Of a DNA stretch of 12,968 nucleotides, positions 6,662 through 12,706 are shown in pieces; position 1 is the stretch's first letter, and each line of letters begins with the position of its first letter. Origin of the DNA: CAZKGE01 sp964541695 (lineage in GTDB: Bacteria > Bacillota > Clostridia > Christensenellales > CAG-138). Both the position numbers and the translations under genes were made by a program. The stretch covers positions 1 through 12,968 of the forward strand of contig CAZIRB010000069.1 of assembly GCA_964541695.1 (NCBI GenBank). The letters run 5' to 3'. The notes under the pieces were generated by a model. The model was not told the DNA's origin. It was given only the letters and a program-made list of their open reading frames with translations, and searched no databases.

Positions 6662-6690
6662 TTGTCCCGCGGCGGCCGCAATGATACAAT
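6662..6690 (+). promoter_or_regulatory. Promoter of the nitroreductase gene
   Basis: TTGTCC (6662-6667) and TACAAT (6685-6690) with a 17-bp spacer, in an otherwise GC-rich stretch. The start would be near 6697, leaving a leader of about 100 nt with a small hairpin (GCCGCA/TGCGGC). Confidence 0.5.
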
Positions 6691-6799
6691 AAAGCCGCAA
6701 GCCGCACTGCGGCCCGGCGCGCGCGACTTGGTCCCGCGGCGCATGGCGGCGCGGGCTTTAAGCTGAGTACCGAACATTTTACGGCGGGGAGGGGAACGC

Positions 6800-7342
6800 A
6801 TGGAATTTCTGGACTGTGTCCGCGGCAGAAGGAGCGTGCGGCAGTTTACAGGCGAGCCGGTTGCACACGAAAAAATCGAGCGCGCCGTGCAGGCGGCGTC
6901 GTACGCGCCGTCGTGGAAGAACCACCAGATCGCGCGGTATCTGGTGATCGAGGACCCCGCGCTGAAGGAGCGGATCGCGGCCGAGTGCATGATGGGGCGC
7001 AAGTACAACGCCGCCATCGTACGCGGCGCGCCCGCCTTGGTGCTCGTCAACATCGTTACCGGCCTGACCGGCTACGCCGCCGACGGATCGTTTGCCACAA
7101 GCAAGGGCGACCGCTGGGAGATGTTCGACGCCGGGCTCGCGGCGCAGACGTTCTGCCTCGCCGCCTACGACATGGGCCTGGGCACGGTGATCATGGGCGT
7201 GTTCGACGAGGACGCCGTGGCCGGAATCGTCGGCCTGCCCGCAGGCCGGAAGGTTGCCGCGCTCATCGCGATCGGCCATCCCGCCGAAGCGCCCGACATG
7301 CCGCAGAGGAAGGCGGCCGCGGAGCTGGTCATGTACCGATAG
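6800..7342 (+). CDS. Nitroreductase-family FMN oxidoreductase
   Basis: 180 residues. The N-terminal RRSVRQF (10-16) is the family FMN-phosphate motif, APSWKNHQ (36-43) the second FMN contact, and DAGLAAQTFCLAAYDMGLGTVIMGVFD (about 110-136) the conserved C-terminal flavin-contacting helix and loop. ALIAIGHPAEAP (about 154-165) is the usual final strand. The length matches compact members. Such proteins use NAD(P)H to reduce nitro groups, quinones, flavins or enones as homodimers. The ATG at 6800 has GGGGAGGGG upstream. The gene stands alone between repeat zones with its own promoter. The physiological substrate is unknown. Confidence 0.92.
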   Translation: MEFLDCVRGRRSVRQFTGEPVAHEKIERAVQAASYAPSWKNHQIARYLVIEDPALKERIAAECMMGRKYNAAIVRGAPALVLVNIVTGLTGYAADGSFATSKGDRWEMFDAGLAAQTFCLAAYDMGLGTVIMGVFDEDAVAGIVGLPAGRKVAALIAIGHPAEAPDMPQRKAAAELVMYR

Positions 7343-7430
7343 GTTCTTTTCGGAGCACGAGATGAAGCGGGCAGGGGACGCGTAAGGGAACGAAGAAACG
7401 GAAAAGAACGTTGGAGGCGCCGCCCCCAAT

Positions 7431-7542
7431 CCCACAGTTCGCAATGGCCGCGGTGCGTTGCGGCCTTCGTCCGCCGCCTCCCGCTCCCTTGCTCGCTGGG
7501 CCTTCGCTTCATCCGCCACAGGCGGCGCTCAGCTTCGGCTCC
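7431..7542 (-). repeat. Direct repeat of about 105-112 bp, copy A
   Basis: Shares with copy B the blocks CCCACAGTTCGCAATGG, GCTCCCTTGCT, CTGGGCCT and ATCCGCCACAGGCGGCGCTC. Starts are 202 bp apart and later blocks 196 bp apart, so the copies differ by small indels. The end block folds as CCGCC-ACA-GGCGG. Orientation is arbitrary. Confidence 0.75.
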
Positions 7543-7580
7543 ACCGCCAAAGGGCCGTTGGCCCTTTGGGAACCCGTTCT
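7541..7580 (+). repeat. R-type repeat segment R3
   Basis: Matches the second half of R1: CCGCCAAAGGG...CCCTTTGG-AACCC-TTCTG. The inner arms pair to form a hairpin. It sits between the two direct-repeat copies. Confidence 0.5.
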
Positions 7581-7632
7581 GCCGGGCACGCGGTTTACGC
7601 CCTTCCCCATTCCTTGGGTTTCCAAAGGGTCC

Positions 7633-7736
7633 CCCACAGTTCGCAATGGTCGCACACGCCCCTTTGGGCCTGTGCTCCCTTGCTTACTGGGCCTGCGCTT
7701 CGCTTTATCCGCCACAGGCGGCGCTCAGCTACGGCC
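7633..7736 (-). repeat. Direct repeat of about 105-112 bp, copy B
   Basis: Second copy of the element at 7431-7542, same orientation. The middle (7650-7670) differs strongly while both ends are conserved. That fits divergence of an old duplication or separate members of a genome-wide repeat family. Confidence 0.75.
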
Positions 7737-7799
7737 CCTTTGACGGGGTGCAGGGGCAGCGCCCCTGCAGAATTGAAGGTTTGGAGGCAAGCCTCCAAC
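7736..7799 (-). repeat. R-type repeat, inverted copy with two hairpins
   Basis: On the minus strand it reads GCAGGGGC-GCT-GCCCCTGC then ACCCCGTCAAAGG, matching the core of R1 and R2 in opposite orientation. Stems: 7749-7757 with 7761-7769 (9 bp), and 7781-7788 with 7791-7798 (8 bp, 2-nt spacer). Confidence 0.6.
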
Positions 7800-7899
7800 G
7801 GTTTCCTCCGTTTTTCCGCAACTTCTGTCCGGCCACGCCTTCACATTCGCAGCCGTGCGCGGGACCGGCGGCACGTCGCAACTGTTGACCATGCCGGAT

Positions 7900-7931
7900 A
7901 AAAATACCGCCCGCCGGATGGCGGGCGGTAT
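7900..7931 (-). terminator. Intrinsic terminator of the DEAD-box helicase gene
   Basis: Perfect 12-bp stem (7904-7915 with 7920-7931), 4-nt loop. On the minus strand it begins 22 bp after the helicase stop codon and runs straight into TTTTTA. Confidence 0.9.
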
Positions 7932-7953
7932 CCTGTAATGCGTACCTTCCGGC

Positions 7954-9042
7954 CTACGCCAGCAGCACGTTGTACTGGCGGCGGATGTTGTTCAGCCGCG
8001 GCGCGTCCTTTTCGCTGACGAGCGTGCACGCAAAGCCGGAGCGGCCCGCGCGGCCCGTGCGGCCGATGCGGTGGATGTAATATTCCGGCTTATCGGGCAC
8101 GTCGTAGTTGATGACGAGGTCGATGTTGTCCACGTCGATGCCGCGCGCAGCCACGTCCGTGGCGACGAGCACCGGCGTCTTGCCCGCGCGGAACGACCGC
8201 ATGATCGTGTCGCGCTGGCTCTGCGTCAGGTCCCCGTGCAGACAGACGCTCACAAGGCCCGCGGCGTTGAGCTTCTTGGTCACGGACTTGACGCGGTGGC
8301 GCGTGTTGCAGAATATCAGCGTCAATCGCGGCGCGGACTGCTTCATGAGGTAGCCCACGGTGTCGAGCTTGCGCTCCTCGACCGTGTGTACGGCGAGCTG
8401 GCGCACGGTTTCGACCGGTTCGTTGCGCTCGCCGACCTCGATCGTCGCGTAGTTGTGCAAGTAGCGCTTGGCCACGGCGGCGATGTCCGCGCCCATCGTG
8501 GCGGAGAACAGCATCGTCTGGTGTTCGGCGGTCACGTGCGCGAGAATGGCCTTCATGTCCGGCAAAAAGCCGTAGTCGAGCATCTCGTCCGCCTCGTCGA
8601 GCACGACGAAGCGCACCTTGCCAAAGGAAAGCACGCCCTGGCCGAGGAGGTCCTTGACGCGGCCCGGCGTGCCGACGACGATCTGCGCGCCCGCGCGCAG
8701 CGCCTGAATCTGCACGTTCTGCGACTGGCCGCCGTAGATGCTGACGGTGCGCAGCTTTTTGCCGGCCGAGAGCTTGCGGAACACGTCCGTGGTCTGCAGC
8801 GCGAGCTCGCGCGTGGGGCAGAGCACGAGCGCCTGCACCGCTTTTTCGGCAAGGTCGATGCGTTCGACGATCGGCACCGCAAACGCCGCGGTCTTGCCGG
8901 TGCCGGTCTGCGCGATGCCGATGAGGTCCCGGCCGCCGAGCAGCAGCTCGAGGCTCTGCTCCTGGATAGGCGTCGGCGTTTCGTAGCCGAGCGTTTTGAG
9001 CGTCGTCCGCATCGACGCGGAGAGAAGTTGCTGGTAGTTCAT
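7954..9042 (-). CDS. DEAD-box ATP-dependent RNA helicase, minimal core
   Basis: 362 residues from the ATG at 9042, which has AAAGGA just upstream. All core motifs are present: Q motif GYETPTPIQEQS (19-30), motif I AQTGTGKT (44-51), Ia PTRELA (76-81), GG (104-105), Ib TPGR (125-128), II DEAD (149-152), III SAT (180-182), IV LIFCNTR, V ATDVAARGIDV (294-304) and VI HRIGRTGR (324-331). It stops about 30 residues after motif VI, so it lacks the C-terminal RNA-binding or basic tail of CshA, DeaD or DbpA. It unwinds short RNA duplexes with ATP, in ribosome assembly or mRNA decay. The frame is open further upstream to 9180, but that part shows no family similarity, so I use the internal start. Confidence 0.95.
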   Translation of the reverse strand: MNYQQLLSASMRTTLKTLGYETPTPIQEQSLELLLGGRDLIGIAQTGTGKTAAFAVPIVERIDLAEKAVQALVLCPTRELALQTTDVFRKLSAGKKLRTVSIYGGQSQNVQIQALRAGAQIVVGTPGRVKDLLGQGVLSFGKVRFVVLDEADEMLDYGFLPDMKAILAHVTAEHQTMLFSATMGADIAAVAKRYLHNYATIEVGERNEPVETVRQLAVHTVEERKLDTVGYLMKQSAPRLTLIFCNTRHRVKSVTKKLNAAGLVSVCLHGDLTQSQRDTIMRSFRAGKTPVLVATDVAARGIDVDNIDLVINYDVPDKPEYYIHRIGRTGRAGRSGFACTLVSEKDAPRLNNIRRQYNVLLA

Positions 9043-9286
9043 GGTTCCTTTCTTTCTGTTCCGAATTTCCATAAAAATAAGACCATGCCGGAAAATTGGG
9101 GCATCGTCTTTTTGACGTTTCCCCCGCAGCTTGTTCATTATCGATACGACGGAGCCGGAACGCTCCGTGCCGTACGGCAAGTCTCAATTCTTGCCTGGGC
9201 GTATCATAAATGCGACAAACAACGGGATTTTCGATTGTGAAAATATCGTTTCGGGCCTTTTTGCCCACTCGTAGCATCAACAATAC
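9043..9286 (-). ncRNA. Long 5' leader of the helicase mRNA
   Basis: From the predicted promoter to the helicase ATG is about 245 nt, long for this window. It contains a 7-bp stem (9149-9155 with 9162-9168), a 12-bp palindrome (9168-9179) and GCAAG/CTTGC (9177-9181 with 9190-9194), which compete for the same bases. Cold-shock RNA helicase genes often have long regulatory leaders; applying that here is inference. No known riboswitch class is recognised. Confidence 0.4.
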
Positions 9287-9292
9287 CGATAC

Positions 9293-9321
9293 AGAATAGC
9301 ACAAAGGTTTCGGTTTGTAAA
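9293..9321 (-). promoter_or_regulatory. Promoter of the helicase gene
   Basis: Minus-strand TTTACA (9321-9316) and TATTCT (9298-9293), 17-bp spacer. The -35 box lies within an interrupted palindrome, GTTTG-N5-CAAAC (9313-9327), which could be a regulator site. Confidence 0.55.
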
Positions 9322-9364
9322 GCAAACGTTTCTGTTTACGCGGCTCGCGCATGCGCAAAATATC

Positions 9365-9373
9365 TGGTATCAT
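9365..9373 (+). promoter_or_regulatory. Possible extended -10 element for bioY
   Basis: TGGTATCAT fits the extended -10 form (TGn then TATCAT). No good -35 box is visible. It would give a leader of about 135 nt before bioY. Confidence 0.25.
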
Positions 9374-9513
9374 AGGGAAAGCGCCCGCCGCGCGCGGGGG
9401 AGCCCGCCGGTTTGACCGTTTTTTAGGCGACGCCGAAAAATTTGCGCGGCTGCGAACATGCGTGCGGCGGCCGCGGGGCGCGGCAATTTGCGCTGCCCGG
9501 GAGGAATGAACGA

Positions 9514-10059
9514 ATGATAAAAGCGCGGGACATGACGCAAATCGCGCTGTTTGCGGCGCTGATTGCGATCTGCGCGTGGCTGTCCGTACCGGCGACGGTG
9601 CCGTTCACGCTGCAGGCGTTCGCGGTGTTTCTGGCCGCGGGCGTGCTCGGCGGAAAGAACGGCACGCTCGCGGTGCTCGTGTATCTGCTGCTCGGCGCGG
9701 TGGGATTGCCGGTGTTCTCGGGCTTCCGCGGCGGCATCGGCGTGCTGGTGGGCGCTACGGGCGGCTACCTGATCGGTTTTGCCGGCACGGCGCTCGCGAT
9801 GTGGGGCGTTTCCCGCCTGGCCGGCGACGGCGCGCTCGCGCTGCTTTTGGGCATGGCCGCGGGCCTTGTTATCTGCTACGCGTTCGGCACAGCGTGGTTT
9901 TTGCTCGTCTATCTGCGCACGACGGGGCCGGTGACGCTCGCCGCCGTATTGAGCTGGTGCGTGTTTCCGTTCATCGTGCCGGACATTGCCAAGATGCTGC
10001 TCGCGTTCCTCTTGATCCGCAGGCTGAAGCCGCGCCTGAACGCGCCGGAGGCGTCGTAA
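9514..10059 (+). CDS. bioY: BioY, biotin-specific S component of an ECF transporter
   Basis: 181 residues, start ATG at 9514 with GGGAGG at 9499-9504. An ATG at 9506 opens only three codons. Family signatures: an N-terminal helix with VPATVPFTLQAFAVFLAAGVLG (25-46), the LGAVGLPVFSGFRGGIGVLVGATGGYLIGF segment (60-89), and four or more further hydrophobic helices with FPFIVPDIAKMLLA (151-164). It is a polytopic membrane protein that binds biotin. Known BioY proteins work with a shared energising module (EcfA, EcfA', EcfT) or sometimes alone; no such module is in the window. It is divergent from the helicase gene, sharing a 471-bp intergenic region. Confidence 0.9.
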   Translation: MIKARDMTQIALFAALIAICAWLSVPATVPFTLQAFAVFLAAGVLGGKNGTLAVLVYLLLGAVGLPVFSGFRGGIGVLVGATGGYLIGFAGTALAMWGVSRLAGDGALALLLGMAAGLVICYAFGTAWFLLVYLRTTGPVTLAAVLSWCVFPFIVPDIAKMLLAFLLIRRLKPRLNAPEAS

Positions 10060-10249
10060 CGCGCCGCGGCGCGGGGGGCGGGAAACCGCGTGAAATGGGG
10101 CGGGCGAACTTGATTGAGGCCTTCGCCGCGTGCGTGCGGGCGAGGAACGTCCCGCGCCGTCGAACCGGACCGGACGGCCGTTCATTCGGCCGCGGCCGCT
10201 GAGCTGCGGACGTTGGCGGCGTATCGCGGATGCTGACGAGGGCAAACAG

Positions 10250-10277
10250 AAAAAACGCCCGAGGACGTTTCCCGGGC
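10250..10277 (-). terminator. Intrinsic terminator on the minus strand, 290 bp after hpr
   Basis: GCCCG (10257-10261) pairs with CGGGC (10273-10277) and GGA with TCC inside, one A bulged. On the minus strand the stem is followed by G and six T. It is preceded by a second strong stem (10283-10293 with 10298-10308, one G-T pair). Probably the end of the hpr transcript or of an unannotated small RNA. Confidence 0.6.
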
Positions 10278-10356
10278 AAAGTCCGGGGCGGGCGCTGCAA
10301 AGCGTCCGCCCGCTTGCGTCGGTGCGGATACATGGCCGCGCACTGCGCCATACAAA

Positions 10357-10375
10357 GGAGGTGCTCCGCGCCTCC
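10357..10375. other. Stem-loop holding an orphan AAAGGAGGTG
   Basis: GGAGG (10357-10361) pairs with CCTCC (10371-10375). AAAGGAGGTG (10354-10363) is a perfect complement of the 16S 3' end, yet no ATG, GTG or TTG with a sustained frame follows at a usable distance. Confidence 0.3.
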
Positions 10376-10563
10376 CGCATAACGAGCGCCGGAGTTGGAT
10401 CGAAGCGCGACCAGCCGCGGCGGGGCGATCCCGTCCTGCCCACGCGGTACGGAGAGCATGCCGCGCCCCCTTGCGCGGCCCGCGCCGCGGGATTACGGCA
10501 TAGCCGCCCCCCGACGGGACGATCCCGCCCCGCCTGCGCCGCCCGATTGGGATCGCGGGCCTG

Positions 10564-10836
10564 CTATTCCCCGAGCCCGGAATCGATGAACGCGGCGAGC
10601 GCGTCCACGGCCTCCTGCTCGTCGTCGCCCTGCGCCGAGATCTCGACGCGCGCGCCCTTGCCCGCGCCGAGCGTGAGCACCATCACGACGGACTTGGCGT
10701 TGACCGCCGGCGCGCCGGAATCGGGGTTTTTGACCGTGATGGCGGATTGAAAGCACTTGGCCTTTCGGCAGAAATCGGAGGCGGGGCGCGCGTGCAGCCC
10801 GGTCTCGTTGACGATGGTCGCCTGTTTTGTGTACAT
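10564..10836 (-). CDS. ptsH: HPr-family phosphocarrier protein
   Basis: 90 residues, the normal HPr length. ETGLHARPAS (11-20) contains the PEP-dependent phosphorylation site His15. VNAKSVVMVLTLGAGKG (45-61) contains Ser49, equivalent to Ser46 of Bacillus HPr, the target of HPr kinase in carbon catabolite control. The C-terminus IDSGLGE is also family-typical. It carries phosphate from enzyme I to PTS IIA domains in the cytoplasm. The ATG at 10836 has AAGGAAGG upstream. No enzyme I gene is here. It lies downstream of a HAD phosphatase on the same strand, 137 bp apart, and 1 kb from a Ula-type PTS. A paralogue with a narrower role cannot be excluded. Confidence 0.93.
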   Translation of the reverse strand: MYTKQATIVNETGLHARPASDFCRKAKCFQSAITVKNPDSGAPAVNAKSVVMVLTLGAGKGARVEISAQGDDEQEAVDALAAFIDSGLGE

Positions 10837-10911
10837 CGGTCGCCTTCCTTATGTTTGATGAATGTGCGGCGGGGATCGCCGCGTCATGCGTCCTTACTAT
10901 GGTGTGCAGCC

Positions 10912-10949
10912 GCCGGGGGTTTTACGGCCCGGCGAGCGGCGCGCCGCTC
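10912..10949. terminator. GC-rich inverted repeats between the HAD and hpr genes
   Basis: A perfect 16-bp palindrome, GAGCGGCGCGCCGCTC (10934-10949), adjoins GCCGGG (10912-10917) pairing with CCCGGC (10928-10933). Both follow the HAD stop on the minus strand. No T tract is present, so pausing or processing is as likely as termination. Confidence 0.35.
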
Positions 10950-10973
10950 AAGCTGCGGCCGCCGGTTCCGGCG

Positions 10974-11756
10974 TCAAATGACGGCATACTGCCGAAATGC
11001 CGCGCGAATTCCCGCGTCCTCGCAGGGAAGCGTTACAAAGTCCGCCGCGTCCTTGACGTGCTGCGGCGAGCCGCCCATCGCCACGCCTACGCCCGCGTAC
11101 TCGATCATCGAGAGGTCGTTGTTCCCGTCGCCGACGGCCATAACCTCGCCGATCGGGATGCCGAAATAATCCGCCATGGCCTGTATGCCGTGCTGCTTGC
11201 CGCCGCCGCGCGGGACGATGTCCACGATGCCGTCCGTCCAGCTCACGGTGTCGCTGTCGGCTAGCCGCGGCAAAAGCAGCTCGTGCTCCGTGCGGGCGTC
11301 CATGTAGAACGTGGCCGAGAGCGTCTCGCGCGCGGGATCGAGCGCGCCGACGGGAGGGATGGGCAGCGCGATCTTCGCGTTGAACGCGCGCACCACGTCG
11401 TCGACGTGCGTGATGCGCAGCTCCCGGCCGTTGTTGAACGTGCACGCGTGCCCGCGCCGCACCATGTCGAGCGCGACGGTTAAATCGTGCCGCGAGATCG
11501 GGACCTTGCGAACGAGAGTGCCGTCGGCCAGATAGCAGTACTGCCCGGTCAGGCAGACGAAGCCGTCGAAGTGATGGAACAGCCCCTCGAGGACGTAGCC
11601 CTCCTCCGGCACGCCGACATGCCGCCCCGTGGCGACGAAGAGCTTGACGCCGTTTTTGCGCGCGGCAACGAGCGCCGCGATGTCGCGCGGGTCGGCGCGG
11701 TGCGTTTTTAAGCTGACGAGCGTGCCGTCGATGTCTAAGAATACTGCGCGGATCAT
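10974..11756 (-). CDS. Cof-type HAD-superfamily phosphatase
   Basis: 260 residues. Motif I FLDIDGTL (6-13) has the nucleophile Asp8 and acid/base Asp10, motif II is VATGR (Thr43), motif III Lys187 in GGGKQHGI, and motif IV VGDGNNDLSMIEYAGVGVAMG (208-228) with Asp210 and Asp214. The central C2-type cap spans about residues 80-185, as expected for the Cof/YbiV group. Known members dephosphorylate sugar phosphates, FMN or related metabolites. The ATG at 11756 has GGACGGA upstream. Divergent from a PTS operon and upstream of HPr, it may clear phosphosugars, but this is inference. Confidence 0.93.
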   Translation of the reverse strand: MIRAVFLDIDGTLVSLKTHRADPRDIAALVAARKNGVKLFVATGRHVGVPEEGYVLEGLFHHFDGFVCLTGQYCYLADGTLVRKVPISRHDLTVALDMVRRGHACTFNNGRELRITHVDDVVRAFNAKIALPIPPVGALDPARETLSATFYMDARTEHELLLPRLADSDTVSWTDGIVDIVPRGGGKQHGIQAMADYFGIPIGEVMAVGDGNNDLSMIEYAGVGVAMGGSPQHVKDAADFVTLPCEDAGIRAAFRQYAVI

Positions 11757-11786
11757 TGTTCCGTCCTGTGGGCGATATTACCACAT

Positions 11787-11815
11787 ATTATAGTCGAATC
11801 GCGCGGTCTTTTCAA
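11787..11815 (-). promoter_or_regulatory. Promoter of the HAD phosphatase gene
   Basis: Minus-strand TTGAAA (11815-11810) and perfect TATAAT (11792-11787) with a 17-bp spacer, the best consensus match in the window. The start would be near 11780, about 24 nt before the ATG. Confidence 0.75.
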
Positions 11816-11816
11816 C

Positions 11817-11845
11817 TTGCGGTTCCTATGACGTTGTGATAAAAT
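11817..11845 (+). promoter_or_regulatory. Promoter of the PTS operon
   Basis: TTGCGG (11817-11822) and TAAAAT (11840-11845) with a 17-bp spacer. Its -35 box is one base from that of the divergent promoter. Transcription would begin near 11852, within about 2 nt of the IIA ATG. Confidence 0.5.
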
Positions 11846-11853
11846 ACCAGTAC

Positions 11854-12291
11854 ATGCGGGATGAAGTGATTGCAAAAAGCAACCTGCGCGCTTGCATGCG
11901 GGCCGAGAGTTGGCAGGACGCCGTGCGCGCCGCCGGGTCCGTGCTGCTCGAGGCCGGCAGCATCGAGCCGGCGTATATCGACGCCATGGTCGCGGCCGTC
12001 GTCGAGCTCGGGCCGTATATGGCGATCATGCCGGGGCTTGCGATCGCGCACGCCGCGCCGGGCAAGTTCATCCTAAAAAACGACATCGCCTTGATCAATC
12101 TGGCGTCTCCGGTCAACTTCGGCTCGGAGAACGACCCGATTTCCGTTTTGCTCTGCCTGTCCTGTCTCGACTCGAAATCCCATCTTGCTTCCATGCGCCG
12201 CGCCGCCCTAGTGCTCGCCGGGGAAGGCGTCGTGGAAAAGCTTGCCGCCGCAAAAACGGCCGACGAACTCTACGCCATCATGAACGCCTGA
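11854..12291 (+). CDS. ulaC: PTS IIA component, ascorbate/mannitol-fructose type (UlaC-like)
   Basis: 145 residues from ATG 11854. Family features: NLRACMRAESWQDAVRAAGSVLLEAGSIEPAYIDAMVAAVVELGPYMAIMPGLAIAHAAP, where the His in GLAIAHA is the phosphorylation site (GIALPHA in relatives), then NPVNFGS-type sequence (SPVNFGSENDPISVLLCLSC). It accepts phosphate from HPr and passes it to IIB. The ATG matches the usual N-terminus. No ribosome site precedes it, and the predicted transcription start is almost at the ATG. GTG codons at 11836 and 11866 are in frame. Gene order IIA-IIB-IIC supports a Ula-type system; the sugar is not proven. Confidence 0.88.
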   Translation: MRDEVIAKSNLRACMRAESWQDAVRAAGSVLLEAGSIEPAYIDAMVAAVVELGPYMAIMPGLAIAHAAPGKFILKNDIALINLASPVNFGSENDPISVLLCLSCLDSKSHLASMRRAALVLAGEGVVEKLAAAKTADELYAIMNA

Positions 12292-12400
12292 TACCAACAC
12301 AATTTGCTTGATTACGGACTATCGTCGGTTTATCTGTCATAGCTGTCAGATATAAAGCGTGTTTGCGCTTTATATAAATAACGGATGGATGGTGGAAAAA
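12292..12400 (+). promoter_or_regulatory. IIA-IIB spacer with hairpin, direct repeats and possible promoter
   Basis: A/T-rich 109-bp spacer. CTGTCA occurs at 12334-12339 and again at 12343-12348. A perfect 10-bp stem (12350-12359 with 12366-12375, 6-nt loop) follows. TTTATC (12329-12334) and TATAAA (12351-12356), 16 bp apart, could form a weak promoter overlapping both. The hairpin is followed by AAATAA, not a T tract. Confidence 0.45.
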
Positions 12401-12691
12401 ATGGGCGAACACAAAATCCAGGCGGTCTGCGGATTCGGCTGCGGCTCCTCGCTGTTCCTTCGCATGAAAATCGAGGAGCTCCTCGAAAAGCACGGGCTCG
12501 AGGCCCGGGTGTTCTGCGGCGACGTGGGCACCTGCTGCTCGACGCCGTGCGACGCAATCTTCATCTCCGAGGATTTGGCGGAGCGCATCCAGGACCGCGC
12601 GAAGGTTCCCGTCGTGTCGGTGAAAAACTTTATGAACGCCGCCGAGCTCGAATCGAAAGTTCTTTCCTATTTTGAGTCGATCAAAAAATAG
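12401..12691 (+). CDS. ulaB: PTS IIB component, ascorbate/lactose type (UlaB-like)
   Basis: 96 residues. The P-loop IQAVCGFGCGSSLFLRMKIEELL (6-28) carries the phosphorylated Cys9; relatives read CGNGMGSS, so the second Cys (Cys13) is unusual. GDVGTCCSTPCDAIFIS adds three more cysteines. I chose ATG 12401 because GGTGGA at 12391-12396 is well placed and the family motif begins a few residues later. ATG 12389 in frame is an alternative. It takes phosphate from IIA and gives it to the sugar at IIC. IIC follows after 15 bp. Confidence 0.88.
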   Translation: MGEHKIQAVCGFGCGSSLFLRMKIEELLEKHGLEARVFCGDVGTCCSTPCDAIFISEDLAERIQDRAKVPVVSVKNFMNAAELESKVLSYFESIKK

Positions 12692-12706
12692 CGGAGGTAA
12701 TATTTC

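Larger units (their letters stand above)
7343..7953. other. Gene-free repeat zone between nitroreductase and helicase
   Basis: 611 bp without a credible gene. It contains two direct-repeat copies (7431-7542 and 7633-7736), an R-type segment (7541-7580), an inverted R-type copy with hairpins (7736-7799) and the helicase terminator. Frames on the minus strand begin MADEAK or MADK at equivalent places in the two direct repeats. They are translations of the repeats, not genes. Confidence 0.7.
10060..10563. other. Gene-poor 504-bp interval
   Basis: I find no credible coding sequence on either strand; long open frames reflect high GC and are arginine/proline-rich. It holds a minus-strand terminator (10250-10277), an adjoining stem-loop (10283-10308) and an isolated perfect ribosome-site sequence folded against CCTCC (10354-10375). 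Confidence 0.6.

Noticed and set aside
7431..7736. Minus-strand proteins starting MADEAK and MADK
   Set aside because: They start at equivalent points in two repeat copies, diverge through indels, and have no ribosome site; they are translated repeats.
7431..7799. CRISPR array
   Set aside because: Only two long, diverged direct copies and mixed inverted repeats; no short regularly spaced repeats.
9043..9180. N-terminal extension of the helicase to 9180
   Set aside because: No similarity to the family before residue MNYQQLL, while a ribosome site (AAAGGA) sits directly before the ATG at 9042.
8071..9240. Long plus-strand open frame (389 codons) opposite the helicase
   Set aside because: Antisense to a helicase with every core motif; composition is typical of a shadow frame and no family is recognisable.
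9313..9339. BirA-type biotin operator upstream of bioY
   Set aside because: The half-sites do not match the expected TTGTTAAC form on both sides and the spacing is short; only an unspecified palindrome can be claimed.
10354..10380. Translation start after the perfect AAAGGAGGTG
   Set aside because: No ATG, GTG or TTG opening a sustained frame lies within normal distance, and the sequence is paired with CCTCC.
10130..10750. Plus-strand open frame of 206 codons in the gene-poor interval
   Set aside because: It runs antisense into hpr, is rich in Arg/Pro/Ala, and shows no ribosome site or domain.
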